DNA from: Streptomyces flavochromogenes | GTDB taxonomy: Bacteria > Actinomycetota > Actinomycetes > Streptomycetales > Streptomycetaceae | Direction of reading: 5' to 3' | Length of the DNA stretch: 64,000 nucleotides | NCBI RefSeq assembly: GCF_000717595.1 | Contig: NZ_JNZO01000014.1 | Location: forward strand, 301,650 to 365,649 | Shown here: positions 26,122 to 34,700 of the stretch, one piece after another | Numbering within the stretch: position 1 is the first letter of the stretch | Layout: the number at the start of each line of letters is the position of its first letter | Translations under genes and position numbers: made by a program | Notes under the pieces: generated by a model | The model's database searches: none | What the model saw: only the letters and a program-made list of their open reading frames with translations | Told to the model about the DNA's origin: nothing

Positions 26122-26158
26122 CCGGGGGCGGGGAGCATGAGCCGCTCCCCGCCCCCGG
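26122..26158. terminator. Attenuating hairpin between lanA1 and lanM
   Basis: 15-bp perfect stem: CCGGGGGCGGGGAGC (26122-26136), 7-nt loop, complementary arm 26144-26158. It sits 21 bp after the lanA1 stop and 44 bp before the lanM start. Such partial terminators are common after lanA genes and keep the precursor transcript in excess over the enzymes while allowing read-through. Confidence 0.85.
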
Positions 26159-26179
26159 TCCGTGCCAAGCCCTTGGGGC

Positions 26180-26350
26180 TCAGTTGCAGTTGGGCTGGCA
26201 CTCCTTGGTCAGCGTGCACCAGCCGCCCTGGTTGCCGAGGAAGTCGGAAAGCGAGAACGTGTTGGTCGAGCACGCGCCGTAGGCGACGCCGTCGAAGTCC
26301 TGCTCCGCGATCTCCTCGATGAGCGAGATGTCACCGTCGTAGTTGTTCAT
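26180..26350 (-). CDS. lanA1: Class II lantibiotic precursor, alpha peptide (56 aa)
   Basis: 56-aa ORF below common length cut-offs. The 26-residue acidic leader (MNNYDGDISLIEEIAEQDF, then DGVAYGA) ends in Gly-Ala like the lacticin 3147 A1 leader. The 30-residue core begins CSTNTFSLSDFLGN and ends WCTLTKECQPNCN, with four Cys. CTLTxEC is the mersacidin-type lipid II-binding ring motif. From memory about 21 of 30 core residues equal lacticin 3147 A1, including CSTNTFSLSD and Ser7, which is D-Ala there. This makes it the lipid II-binding partner of LanA2. The Shine-Dalgarno is weak (GGAT); a 14-bp palindrome overlaps the start codon. First gene of the minus-strand cluster. Confidence 0.95.
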   Translation of the reverse strand: MNNYDGDISLIEEIAEQDFDGVAYGACSTNTFSLSDFLGNQGGWCTLTKECQPNCN

Positions 26351-26362
26351 GTGAATTCACAT
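26349..26362. promoter_or_regulatory. 14-bp perfect palindrome at the lanA1 start
   Basis: ATGTGAATTCACAT reads identically on both strands and abuts the lanA1 initiation codon. It could be an operator or an mRNA hairpin covering the ribosome site. No function can be assigned from sequence alone. Confidence 0.5.
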
Positions 26363-26759
26363 CCAATCCGGCCGCATATATCCGATGGGCCATTCTGCGG
26401 AAGACTTCGACCCATCCCTCGTCGCCCGGCTGAGCGACGAGGGAAAGCTATGCGTGCCGATAGTCCGTCCACAACCCATCGGTTGCCCACGGGATCACTG
26501 AAATGCGTTTTCCGCGATGCCGATGGAGCGCGCACCGATGCCACTGACCTGCGACTTCGATGCCATATGGCCGAATCCTGCCAGGGTGCTGGCAACTTGG
26601 TGCAGTTCATTTCCCAGGGGATTCGCGCGCGGTCGTATGCGCGACCGGATGCAATGGATATGCGCGGCGAATAGGGGGTCGAATGCGATCGGCCAATTTC
26701 TGCTCGGCGATACTTTCACGGTCGTGGATCGTCCCCGCTTCGCCCTCGCCGTCCCGAGG
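26351..26759 (-). promoter_or_regulatory. lanA1 upstream region, no gene seen
   Basis: About 410 bp of relatively AT-richer DNA between lanA1 and the PucR-type gene. Reading toward lanA1 there is a TATA-like stretch (GGATATATG, about 26376-26384) that could be a -10 region. Open frames here show poor codon bias and no family features, so I call none. The cluster promoter must lie here. Confidence 0.5.
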
Positions 26760-27977
26760 TCAGTCGGGCGGTGGTGCCAGATCGCCGCGCAGCCGCCGGG
26801 CGCGGAGCGCCAGCTCCAGTTCGAAGCGGCGGTCCGGGTCGTCCAGGTCGTCGCCCCACAACTCACGGAGCTGCCTCAGGCGGTAGCGCACGGTCTGCGG
26901 GTGGACTCCCAGCCGGGCGGCCACCTCGGGCGCACCACCCCGCGTCTCCAGCCAGGCCAGCAGCGTCTCGGCGAGTCGATGGGCGTGCGCCGGGCCGCCG
27001 GCCTCGTCCAGCTGCGCCAGCCGGCGCCGCGCCAGATCATCGATCAGCTCACCCGCGGGCAGCAGCACCAGGGCTTCGACGTGCTCGCCGCAGTGCAGGA
27101 GCCGCCCCCGCGGCAGCAGCCCCTGCTCGATCATCCCGACAGCGGCCTCCGCCCAGCGCAGTGACGTGACGGCCTCCGCCAGGGGGACCGACGGGCCGAT
27201 CGCCCCGGACCAGCCGGTCACCGCCCGGTCCAGCAGCTCCGCGCGCCCGGGGGCGTCCGGGTCCGGTACCACCAGACGCGGCTGCGCGCCTTCCATGTCG
27301 AGCAGCATCTCGTCGCCCACGGCAGGGGCGACGGCCTCCTGTGCGGGGCGGAGCAGCACCGCCACCGCGACCTTCCCGGGCAGCTGCCAGCCCAGGCCGG
27401 CCGCGCGGTCGGCGAGCAGGGCGGTCGGATCCGTGCGGTGTTCGGTGAGCAGGAGATCGACGAGAAGCCGTTGCAGGCGCAGGCGCTCCCCGGCCCGGCG
27501 GGCGACGGCTTCGGCGTAGCCGCGTACCGACTGGGCCACCATGACGTCGAGGTACTCGAAGGCCGACTCGGCCAGTTCGTACATGGCCGAAGGCGGGATG
27601 TCGACCTGCTGGCCGACCTCCGCCATGCGCCGCCAGGAGAGGCGGACGCCCAGCCGGTAGATCCCCTGCAGGGAGTCCAGGCTGCGCCCTTGGGAGACCT
27701 CGCCGCGGCCGAAGTCCCGGAACAGCTCCGGGAGGGCACGCGGCCGGTCCGACCCCGTGGTCATCTGTTCCACGAAGAGCTCGAGGGCGTGCCGGATGGC
27801 CACCAGGGCCTTCGGTTCGCCGGACTCGTCGGGGAGGAGCACCAGGCCCGGATACTCCCGCCGGATCTCGGCGAGGATGTCCTGGGCCAGTTCGGGGACC
27901 TGCTCCAGGGCGCGGTCGGCGAACTGCTGAATCCGTTCTCGTGGCACGTCGTGCCACGCTGACGACGTTTCCACCAC
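26760..27977 (-). CDS. PucR/CdaR-type transcriptional regulator
   Basis: 405-aa helix-turn-helix regulator of the actinobacterial PucR type. The N-terminal RsbRD-like region (about 1-170, RIQQFADRALEQVPELAQDI and SLDSLQGIYRLGVRLSWRRM) precedes a central GGDEF-like region and a C-terminal HTH with the family signature PEVAARLGVHPQTVRYRLRQ near 360. Start: GTG 27977 or 27974, both after AGGAG; an ATG at 28025 lacks an RBS. It is transcribed toward the lantibiotic genes but separated from lanA1 by 400 bp. Effector unknown; it may or may not control the cluster. Confidence 0.82.
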   Translation of the reverse strand: MVETSSAWHDVPRERIQQFADRALEQVPELAQDILAEIRREYPGLVLLPDESGEPKALVAIRHALELFVEQMTTGSDRPRALPELFRDFGRGEVSQGRSLDSLQGIYRLGVRLSWRRMAEVGQQVDIPPSAMYELAESAFEYLDVMVAQSVRGYAEAVARRAGERLRLQRLLVDLLLTEHRTDPTALLADRAAGLGWQLPGKVAVAVLLRPAQEAVAPAVGDEMLLDMEGAQPRLVVPDPDAPGRAELLDRAVTGWSGAIGPSVPLAEAVTSLRWAEAAVGMIEQGLLPRGRLLHCGEHVEALVLLPAGELIDDLARRRLAQLDEAGGPAHAHRLAETLLAWLETRGGAPEVAARLGVHPQTVRYRLRQLRELWGDDLDDPDRRFELELALRARRLRGDLAPPPD

Positions 27978-28033
27978 ACCGCTCCTGGGCGTCCGGTCCG
28001 TACGCGCTCGGTCTGCGGGCCGCATGTTCCACG

Positions 28034-28240
28034 CTAGCCCGCGCCGGAGCCGGCCGTGCGGGATGTGTCGCCCGTGGGCGGTTCGGGGAACGTGACGAGC
28101 GGCACATTGCGCTGCTCGGGTGTGGCGTCGAGTGCGGCGACGATTCCGAAGGCGGCGCCCGCGGCCAGGAGGACGGCGGCGACGCAGGTCAGGAAGGCGG
28201 CAAGCAGTCTGGGCATGGGGATGATCGGCCTCTCGGTCAT
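28034..28240 (-). CDS. DUF2613 family small membrane protein
   Basis: 68 aa with one N-terminal membrane helix (LLAAFLTCVAAVLLAAG, then AAFGIVAAL) followed by a short conserved extracytoplasmic tail with TPEQRNVPLVTF. This pattern matches the actinobacterial DUF2613 family of unknown function. The start could be ATG 28240 or the internal ATG at 28216, nearer the helix. It lies upstream of the PucR-type gene on the same strand and divergent from the DUF3068 gene. Confidence 0.7.
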   Translation of the reverse strand: MTERPIIPMPRLLAAFLTCVAAVLLAAGAAFGIVAALDATPEQRNVPLVTFPEPPTGDTSRTAGSGAG

Positions 28241-28454
28241 CGAGGTCTGTCACCCAGCGCGCCGGCCCGGTCCGGCGCCGCCAGTATGAGAGGCGCATTG
28301 ACAGGTGGTCAAGAGCCGCCTAATTTCGCCGCCACAGGACTGTTACTCCCGGGTACGCATTCTCGCCCCGGTCAGGCTGCACCCCTTGTGTGCGCCTCCT
28401 TCCCCCACGGCCCACGAGCCCCCTCGCACGTCGCGCCCGTATTGGAGTACCTGC

Positions 28455-29411
28455 ATGCGCCGTTCAATATCACCTTTGTCCCTGATTCTGCTGGGTGCCG
28501 GAGTCTTCCTGCTGGTGCTCACCCAGCTGCTGGTCCGGTACGTGGAGCCGCGCGCCAAGCGCACACCGACCGATGTGGACTCCACGACGGTCTTCAGCGG
28601 TCAGGGCAGCTACTTCGACACCGGGTCCGTCGCCGAGGTGGACGGCCAGACGCTCACGATCACCCGTCATGTCCTGGGGGACGTCGCCGCCGGTGAAGAC
28701 AGTGGGCACGCGATCTGGGACGTGTCGACCCAGATCGACTCGCCGAAGACGCTCGCGCTGGGCGACCCGCGCAAGTCCTTGCAGTGGACCACCGAACGCT
28801 GGGTGACCGACCGCCGGACGAACCTGCCGGTGCGCTGCTGCGAGGAGAGGCCCGAGTTCGAGGGCGAGGCCTATCTGAAGTTCCCGTTCGACGTCGAGAA
28901 GCGCACTTACTCCTGGTGGGACAGCACCCTGGGCGCCACCGTGCCGCTGGAGTTCGAGAAGGTCGCGAAGGTCGACGGGCACGAGGGCTACCGCTTCGTC
29001 GGCAGGGTCGAAGCCACCCCGACCGGCACCCGTCTGGTGCCCGGCGTGCTGGTGGGCAGCTCGAAGGGGGGTCAGGTCCTGGCGGAGGAGTGGTACTCCA
29101 ACGCGAGGATCGAGCTGACCGTGGACCAGCGCACAGGCCGGATCATGAACGCGCTGATCGCGCCGAAGAAGACGCTGCGGGCCCCGGGTTCGACGACGGA
29201 CGCGGTCACCCTGCTGGCCAGTGAGGGGTTGGAGTTCACGGACGCGACCCGGCGCGAGCAGGTCGCGCTGGCCTCCGACGACGGCGGCCGGCTGGAGCTG
29301 CTCGGCGAGACCGCGCCGCTCGGGGGCGGCGTGGCGGGCGGTCTGCTGGCGGTCGTCGGCGCCGTGCTGCTGATCCGCGGTCCCCGACGGGGCCAGCACT
29401 CAACAGAGTGA
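28455..29411 (+). CDS. DUF3068 family membrane-anchored protein
   Basis: 318 aa with an N-terminal membrane helix (SPLSLILLGAGVFLLVLTQL), a large extracytoplasmic domain, and a C-terminal helix (GVAGGLLAVVGAVLLI) before a basic tail. The motif RCCEERPEFEG and the downstream FPFDVEKRTYSWWD are typical of the actinobacterial DUF3068 family (Pfam PF11271). ATG 28455 was chosen for TTGGAG about 10 nt upstream. It stands alone ahead of the glycan operon with the same orientation. In other actinobacteria the family accompanies cell-envelope genes; its biochemical role here is unknown. Confidence 0.78.
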   Translation: MRRSISPLSLILLGAGVFLLVLTQLLVRYVEPRAKRTPTDVDSTTVFSGQGSYFDTGSVAEVDGQTLTITRHVLGDVAAGEDSGHAIWDVSTQIDSPKTLALGDPRKSLQWTTERWVTDRRTNLPVRCCEERPEFEGEAYLKFPFDVEKRTYSWWDSTLGATVPLEFEKVAKVDGHEGYRFVGRVEATPTGTRLVPGVLVGSSKGGQVLAEEWYSNARIELTVDQRTGRIMNALIAPKKTLRAPGSTTDAVTLLASEGLEFTDATRREQVALASDDGGRLELLGETAPLGGGVAGGLLAVVGAVLLIRGPRRGQHSTE

Positions 29412-29715
29412 GCGAAACGGGCCCGTCCAAAGTCCCGAAATTGTCATCTGCGTGAGTAGCCGGAACGAATGCTTGAACGAACACTGATGTTACCCCGCGG
29501 TAGGGCCACCGTGTCCGCTTGAACCGGCCGCCACCCTCGGCCGCCTGCCACCGCGGTGCCCGCAGTACCCGTACCCACAGCTCCTGTACCTGCAGCTCCT
29601 GTACCCACAGCACGCCGTACGAGCCAGCCCAGCGCTTCATCCCCGGAAGCCCGGCACACCCTCATGCGTATCCCCCTGCGCATCCCACCCACAGCCGCCG
29701 AGTTGGAGCACCCCT
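29412..29715. other. Promoter region of the glycan operon with short direct repeats
   Basis: 300 bp without a gene. The first 90 bp are unusually AT-rich for this window and probably carry the promoter of the downstream operon. At about 29568-29613 the words GTACCCACAGCTCCT and GTACCTGCAGCTCCT alternate as short direct repeats. No RNA gene is seen. Confidence 0.4.
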
Positions 29716-30939
29716 ATGCCCCAGCGCTCGTCCGCACTGGCCCCCGGCCAGGAGGACTCCCCTCCCGTCCCCGCTCACGCACGCACCGGCAGCGTCACCG
29801 ACCCGCTCGCCCCCGCCCCGCACACCGCGTCCTCCGGGGCGCCCGTGCCGCGTCGGATCACCTTCCTCGCCCGCCGCGACCTGGCCAACCGGGCCGCCGG
29901 CGGATCGGAACTGCTCATCGACCGGATAGCCGACGGTCTGACCGCCGACGGCCACGATGTCACGCTCGTGTGCGGAGGCCCGGCCGCCGCACGCGACTAC
30001 CGGGTGGTCTCCGCGGGAGGCGACGCGAGTCACTTCCTGCACGCCAGGTCGACCGTCGCCCGCGAGGTCGGCACGTGCGACCTGCTGGTCGAAGTCTGCA
30101 ACGGCATGCCGTACCTGGCACCGCTGTGGCACCGCGGACCCACGTTGTGCCTGGTCAACCACGTACACACCGATCTCTGGCAGATGCGTTACCCGGGCCC
30201 GGCGGCACGGCTCGGACGCAGACTGGAGCACTGGGCACTGGCCGGCACCCATCGCGACAACCTGATGGTGGCCGTCTCCGAGTCGACCGCCGCCGAGCTG
30301 CGCGCCATCGGCGTGGCACCGGACCGCATCCGGATCGTCAACAACGGCGTCGAAGAACCCGCCCCCCTGCTGCCCGAGGCGAAGGAACCGCTGTTCCTGG
30401 CCGTCGGCCGACTCGTGGAGTACAAGCGAGTCGACCTGCTCCTACGGCTCTGGGAGCGGGTGCGCCCCATCACCGGCGGCAGGCTCGTCATCGTGGGGGA
30501 CGGCCCCGAACGGGAGCGCCTCGAAGCCATGGCCGGCCCCTCCGTGACGTTCGCCGGCCGGGTGTCGGAAGCCGAGAAACACCGGCTGATGTGCGAGGCG
30601 TGGCTGCTGCTGCACCCCTCCCTCGTCGAGGGCTGGGGCCTGGTCGTCACCGAGGCGGCCGCGCGGGGCACCCCCGCGATCGGATTCGACATACCCGGCC
30701 TGCGCGACTCCATCGAGGACGGGGAGACCGGGGTGCTCGCCCGCGGCGAGAGTTCGTTCGCCGCCGCGTGGTGTGCCCTGTCCCTCAGTGCCGAGCGGCG
30801 CGCGGCCATGGGGCGTGCCACGGTGCTGCGTGCCAAGCGCTTCCGATGGAGCGCGACGGTCCGTCAGTTCCGGGCGGTCGCGGCCGAGGCCGTGGCCCGC
30901 ACCGCGTCCCCCGGACACGGCAGGAGCGTCCATGGCTGA
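29716..30939 (+). CDS. Family 4 glycosyltransferase
   Basis: 407-aa GT-B fold retaining glycosyltransferase. N-terminal Rossmann half with RITFLARRDLANRAAGGSE around residue 47, and a GT4 nucleotide-sugar half with LFLAVGRLVEYKRVDLLLR near 230, then LVIVGDGPERE and the catalytic EX7E region EGWGLVVTEAAARG near 310. ATG preceded by TTGGAG. First gene of an eight-gene run whose members overlap or nearly touch; it overlaps the methyltransferase by 8 bp. It likely adds a sugar to an envelope glycan or lipid; donor and acceptor unknown. Confidence 0.88.
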   Translation: MPQRSSALAPGQEDSPPVPAHARTGSVTDPLAPAPHTASSGAPVPRRITFLARRDLANRAAGGSELLIDRIADGLTADGHDVTLVCGGPAAARDYRVVSAGGDASHFLHARSTVAREVGTCDLLVEVCNGMPYLAPLWHRGPTLCLVNHVHTDLWQMRYPGPAARLGRRLEHWALAGTHRDNLMVAVSESTAAELRAIGVAPDRIRIVNNGVEEPAPLLPEAKEPLFLAVGRLVEYKRVDLLLRLWERVRPITGGRLVIVGDGPERERLEAMAGPSVTFAGRVSEAEKHRLMCEAWLLLHPSLVEGWGLVVTEAAARGTPAIGFDIPGLRDSIEDGETGVLARGESSFAAAWCALSLSAERRAAMGRATVLRAKRFRWSATVRQFRAVAAEAVARTASPGHGRSVHG

Positions 30940-31753
30940 GACCACCGAACGCGAGCCCGGAGCTCCACCGGCCGACGAGACCGCGCACGGCCGAAAGGAC
31001 CCGTCGGCGGGCACCCCCGAACAAGGCTTCAAAGACCCGTCGTTGAGGCGGTCGGCCGCGCTCTTCCGAGCGTTCATGCGCGAACCCAGCGACCCCGAGC
31101 GGTGCTACACCCTGCTCGCACGTGACTCGGTCGCCCAGGTGGCACGCCATGTCGACCTGGCCGGCAAGATCGTCGTCGACGTCGGCGGCGGCAGCGGCCA
31201 CTTCACCGAGGAGTTCCGCCGCCGGGGCGCACAGAGCTACCTCTTCGAGCCCGACCCGCGGGAGCTGAACGCCCGCGGCCGTACGACCGAGGACGCGGTC
31301 CTCGCCGACGGATACCTGCTGCCGCTCGCCGACGGCGTCGCGGACGTGTGCTTCTCGTCCAACGTGCTCGAGCACGTGTCGGATCCGCAGACGTTCATCA
31401 GCGAGATGGCGCGGGTCACCCGACCCGGCGGACTGATCTACCTGTCGTTCACCAACTGGCTCTCGCCCTGGGGAGGTCACGAGACCGCGCCGTGGCACTA
31501 CCTCGGAGCGGAGCGGGCCCGCGCGCGCTACGAACGCCGCACCGGCCGCGCGGCCAAGCACACGCTCGGGGAGAACCTCTTCCCCGTCCACATCGGCTCC
31601 ACCCTGCGGCACGTCCGCGGTCGCGACGACGTGCGGGTCGTGACAGCGCGGTCACGCTACTGGCCGTTCCTCGCGAGCACGATCACCCGGGTGCCGGGAC
31701 TCCGCGAGATCGCCACCTGGAATCTGCTGCTGATTCTCAGGCGAAGCCCATGA
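30932..31753 (+). CDS. Class I SAM-dependent methyltransferase
   Basis: 273 aa. SAM-binding motif I IVVDVGGGSGHFTEEF near residue 80, motif II YLFEPDPRELN, motif IV-like DVCFSSNVLEHVSDP near 145 and post-motif VTRPGGLIYLSFTNW. The long C-terminal part (HYLGAERARARYERR) resembles sugar or lipid methyltransferases of glycan clusters. Its start lies within the end of the glycosyltransferase gene, so they are coupled. Probably methylates the glycan made by the operon. Confidence 0.87.
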   Translation: MAETTEREPGAPPADETAHGRKDPSAGTPEQGFKDPSLRRSAALFRAFMREPSDPERCYTLLARDSVAQVARHVDLAGKIVVDVGGGSGHFTEEFRRRGAQSYLFEPDPRELNARGRTTEDAVLADGYLLPLADGVADVCFSSNVLEHVSDPQTFISEMARVTRPGGLIYLSFTNWLSPWGGHETAPWHYLGAERARARYERRTGRAAKHTLGENLFPVHIGSTLRHVRGRDDVRVVTARSRYWPFLASTITRVPGLREIATWNLLLILRRSP

Positions 31754-31775
31754 GCATGCGAAGCGAGGAACGGTC

Positions 31776-34700
31776 ATGACCACTACGGTCCAGGCGCCCA
31801 CCCGGGTGCCGCAGCCCGGCCCCACGCCGACGGAGGCGTCCGGCGAACCACGCGGACGCCGCCTGCTGTTCGGCTTCTGGGCCCTCGTCCTGGTGGCGTT
31901 CCTCTCGGTGTCACCGGGGAAGACGACGTTCGAGACCAAACTCGGCGTCGCCCTCGACCCCTGGCGCTTCCTCGGCGACCTCGGGTCGCTGTGGAACGGG
32001 AACGTCGGCCTCGGCGGCATAGCGAACCAGTACGTCGGCTACGCCTTCCCCGCACTCCCCTACTACGGCCTCATGGACCTGCTGCAGGTGCCGGTCTGGC
32101 TGGCCCAACGGCTCTGGCTCTCGGTCATCGTGACCGCCGCCTTCTGGGGCGCGCTCCGGCTCGCCGAGCGGCTGCGCGTGGGGACGCCCTCGTCCCGGGT
32201 CCTCGGCGCCGTCGCCTACGCGCTGTGGCCCACCTTCACGATCGTCATCGGCTCCACCTCCGCCGCCGCGCTGCCGGGTGCCCTGCTGCCCTGGGTGCTG
32301 CTGCCGCTGACCTCCGCGGCGTACAGCCCCCGGAAGGCCGCCGCACGGTCGGCCCTTCTGATCCCCTTCATGGGCGGCGTGAACGCCGCCTCGACTCTGG
32401 CCGCGCTGCTGCCCGTGGGCCTGTACCTCCTCAGCCGCCCGCCCGGCCGGCGCCGGCGCGCGCTGCTCGGATGGTGGATTCCGGGCGTCGCGCTCGCCAC
32501 CGTGTGGTGGGTGGTGCCGCTGCTCCTGCTCGGCGCGTACGGCGAGAACTTCATGCCGTACGTCGAGCAGGCCGACACCACCACCGCCACCATGTCCGCG
32601 ACCGAGCTGCTCCGCGGCGCCGGCAACTGGGTCGCCTATCTGAACTTCGGTGAGGCGTGGCTGCCCGCCGGCTGGACCGTCGCGACCTCCGTCGTCACCG
32701 TCCTCGGCTCGGCGTTCGCCGCGGCACTCGGCCTCGCCGGCCTGGCGCGGCGGGACCTCCCGGAGCGCCGCTGGCTGGTCCTGACCGTCCTGGCCGTCGC
32801 CCTCATCACGCTCGCCGGGTACGGCGGATCCTTCGGCGGTCCCTTCCACGGCGCCGTCCAGGACTGGCTGAACGGGCCGCTGAAGCCGTTCCGCAACATC
32901 TACAAGTTCCAGCCGGGACTGGCCCTGGCGCTCGTCCTCGGCCTCGCTCATCTGGCAGCCGTGCTGCCCGAGAGCAGAGGCTCTCACGCACTCCGCGGCC
33001 GCCGCTGGGTGACCGCCACCGCGGCCGTGCTCGTACTGCCCGGTCTGGTGCTCCCGTACGTCAACGGCTCGATCCTCCAGCCCGGGGCGTTCACCAAGCT
33101 GCCCACCCACTGGGAGAAGGCCGCCGGCTGGCTCAAGGACAACGCCCGGGACAGCAGGGCCCTGGTCGTCCCCGCGACGGCGCACGGCATCTACACCTGG
33201 GGCTCCCCCATCGACCAGCCGTTCGACGTGCTGGCCGAGACCCCCTGGGCACAGCGTGACTTCGTCCCCTTCGGCACCCCCGGAGCACGCCGTATGACGG
33301 ACGCCGTCGAGCAGGCGCTGCTGTCCGGCGCCGAGGTCCCGGGCCTCCGGGCGTACCTTGCCCGGGCCGGCATGCACGAGGTGGTCGTCCGCAACGACCT
33401 CGACCCCGACCAGATCGGCTACGTCCCCCCGCAGACGGTGAAGCGGACCCTGGAGTCGTCCGGCTACCGCAAGGTCACCGGATTCGGCCCGCTGGTGACC
33501 GGCGGACGCATCGCCGCCGGCACCCCGCTGCAGGTGCAGGGGCTCTACCCCCGGCTCCAGGCCGTGGAGATCTACCAGCCGCGGGACGCCGGGCGGCCCG
33601 GCAGAGTCGGTGTCTCGGCCGTGGCCGACACGGCCGTGGTCAGTGGCGGACCCGAGGCGCTGCTCCAGCTGTCCGCCGATCCCTCGATGACCGGCCGTCC
33701 GGCCGTACTGGCCGGGGACACGCTTCCCAAGGGCGTCGTCGCACCGGTGAAGGCGGTCGCGGACGGGCTGCGCCGGGCCGACACCCGGTTCGGCCTGGTC
33801 AACAACAACACCTCGTACACCTACACCGCGGACGAGCGCAATCACTCCGGCAGCCTGCAGAACCCGGGCGAGAGCCCGAAGCAGATCCTGCCGTCGGAGG
33901 GCGCCGGTCACCAGACGACGGCGGTGCTGCGCGGCGCACGGGCCGTGACGGCCTCCAGCAGCGGCAACTGGCTGTTCCACCTGCCGCAGTACGACCCGGT
34001 GAACGCCTTCGACGGGAACCCGGACACCGCGTGGGCCGAGGGCAGCCCGGGCGAGCCGGTCGGACAGTGGCTCCGGGTGGACTTCTCCCGGCCGACCGAC
34101 CTCCCGGCCTCCCTCCGGCTGACGCCCCTGCCGGGCGACGCGATGCGCGCGGCGCCCACCCAGGTGCGGATCGAGACCGACCGCGGTTCGGCCGACAGCC
34201 CCCTGCGGACGGACGGCCTGCCGCAGACCGTCAGGGCTCCCGCCGGCGAGGCCTCCTGGATGAAGATCACCGTCCTCGCCGCGCAGCAGGCGCGCCCGGG
34301 GCTCTCCGGCGTCGGATTCTCCGAGGTGTCGATCCCGGACGTGCAGGTGACGCGTCTGCTGGAGCTGCCCGCCGACGCGGAGAACACCGACGCGGAGGCG
34401 ACCGTGTACTCCCTGCACCGCGGTACCGACGCGGGCGGCCTGTCGCCCGCCTCCGCCGAGGTGGGACTGCACCGGCGGTTCAGCACCGAGGAGCCGGGCG
34501 AGTACCGGGTGTCCGCGCGAGCCGTCGCCGTGCCCGGCGGCGCGCTGGACGAACTGCTCGACCGTGCGGCCCCCGGATCGAAGAACCGGCTGACGGCCGC
34601 CGTGGACTCCACCGGCCGCAACGGCACGTCATTCGGTGCCCGCAACCTGGTCGACGGCGATCTGACGACCGCCTGGATCGCCGGCGACCGGCCGGTCGTC

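Noticed and set aside
26495..26866. Minus-strand ORF between lanA1 and the PucR-type gene
   Set aside because: It overlaps the end of the PucR-type gene in another frame, has unlike codon bias and no family resemblance.
29556..31046. 496-codon plus-strand frame over the glycosyltransferase
   Set aside because: Arg/Pro-rich shadow of the GT4 and methyltransferase genes, whose own frames carry clear motifs.
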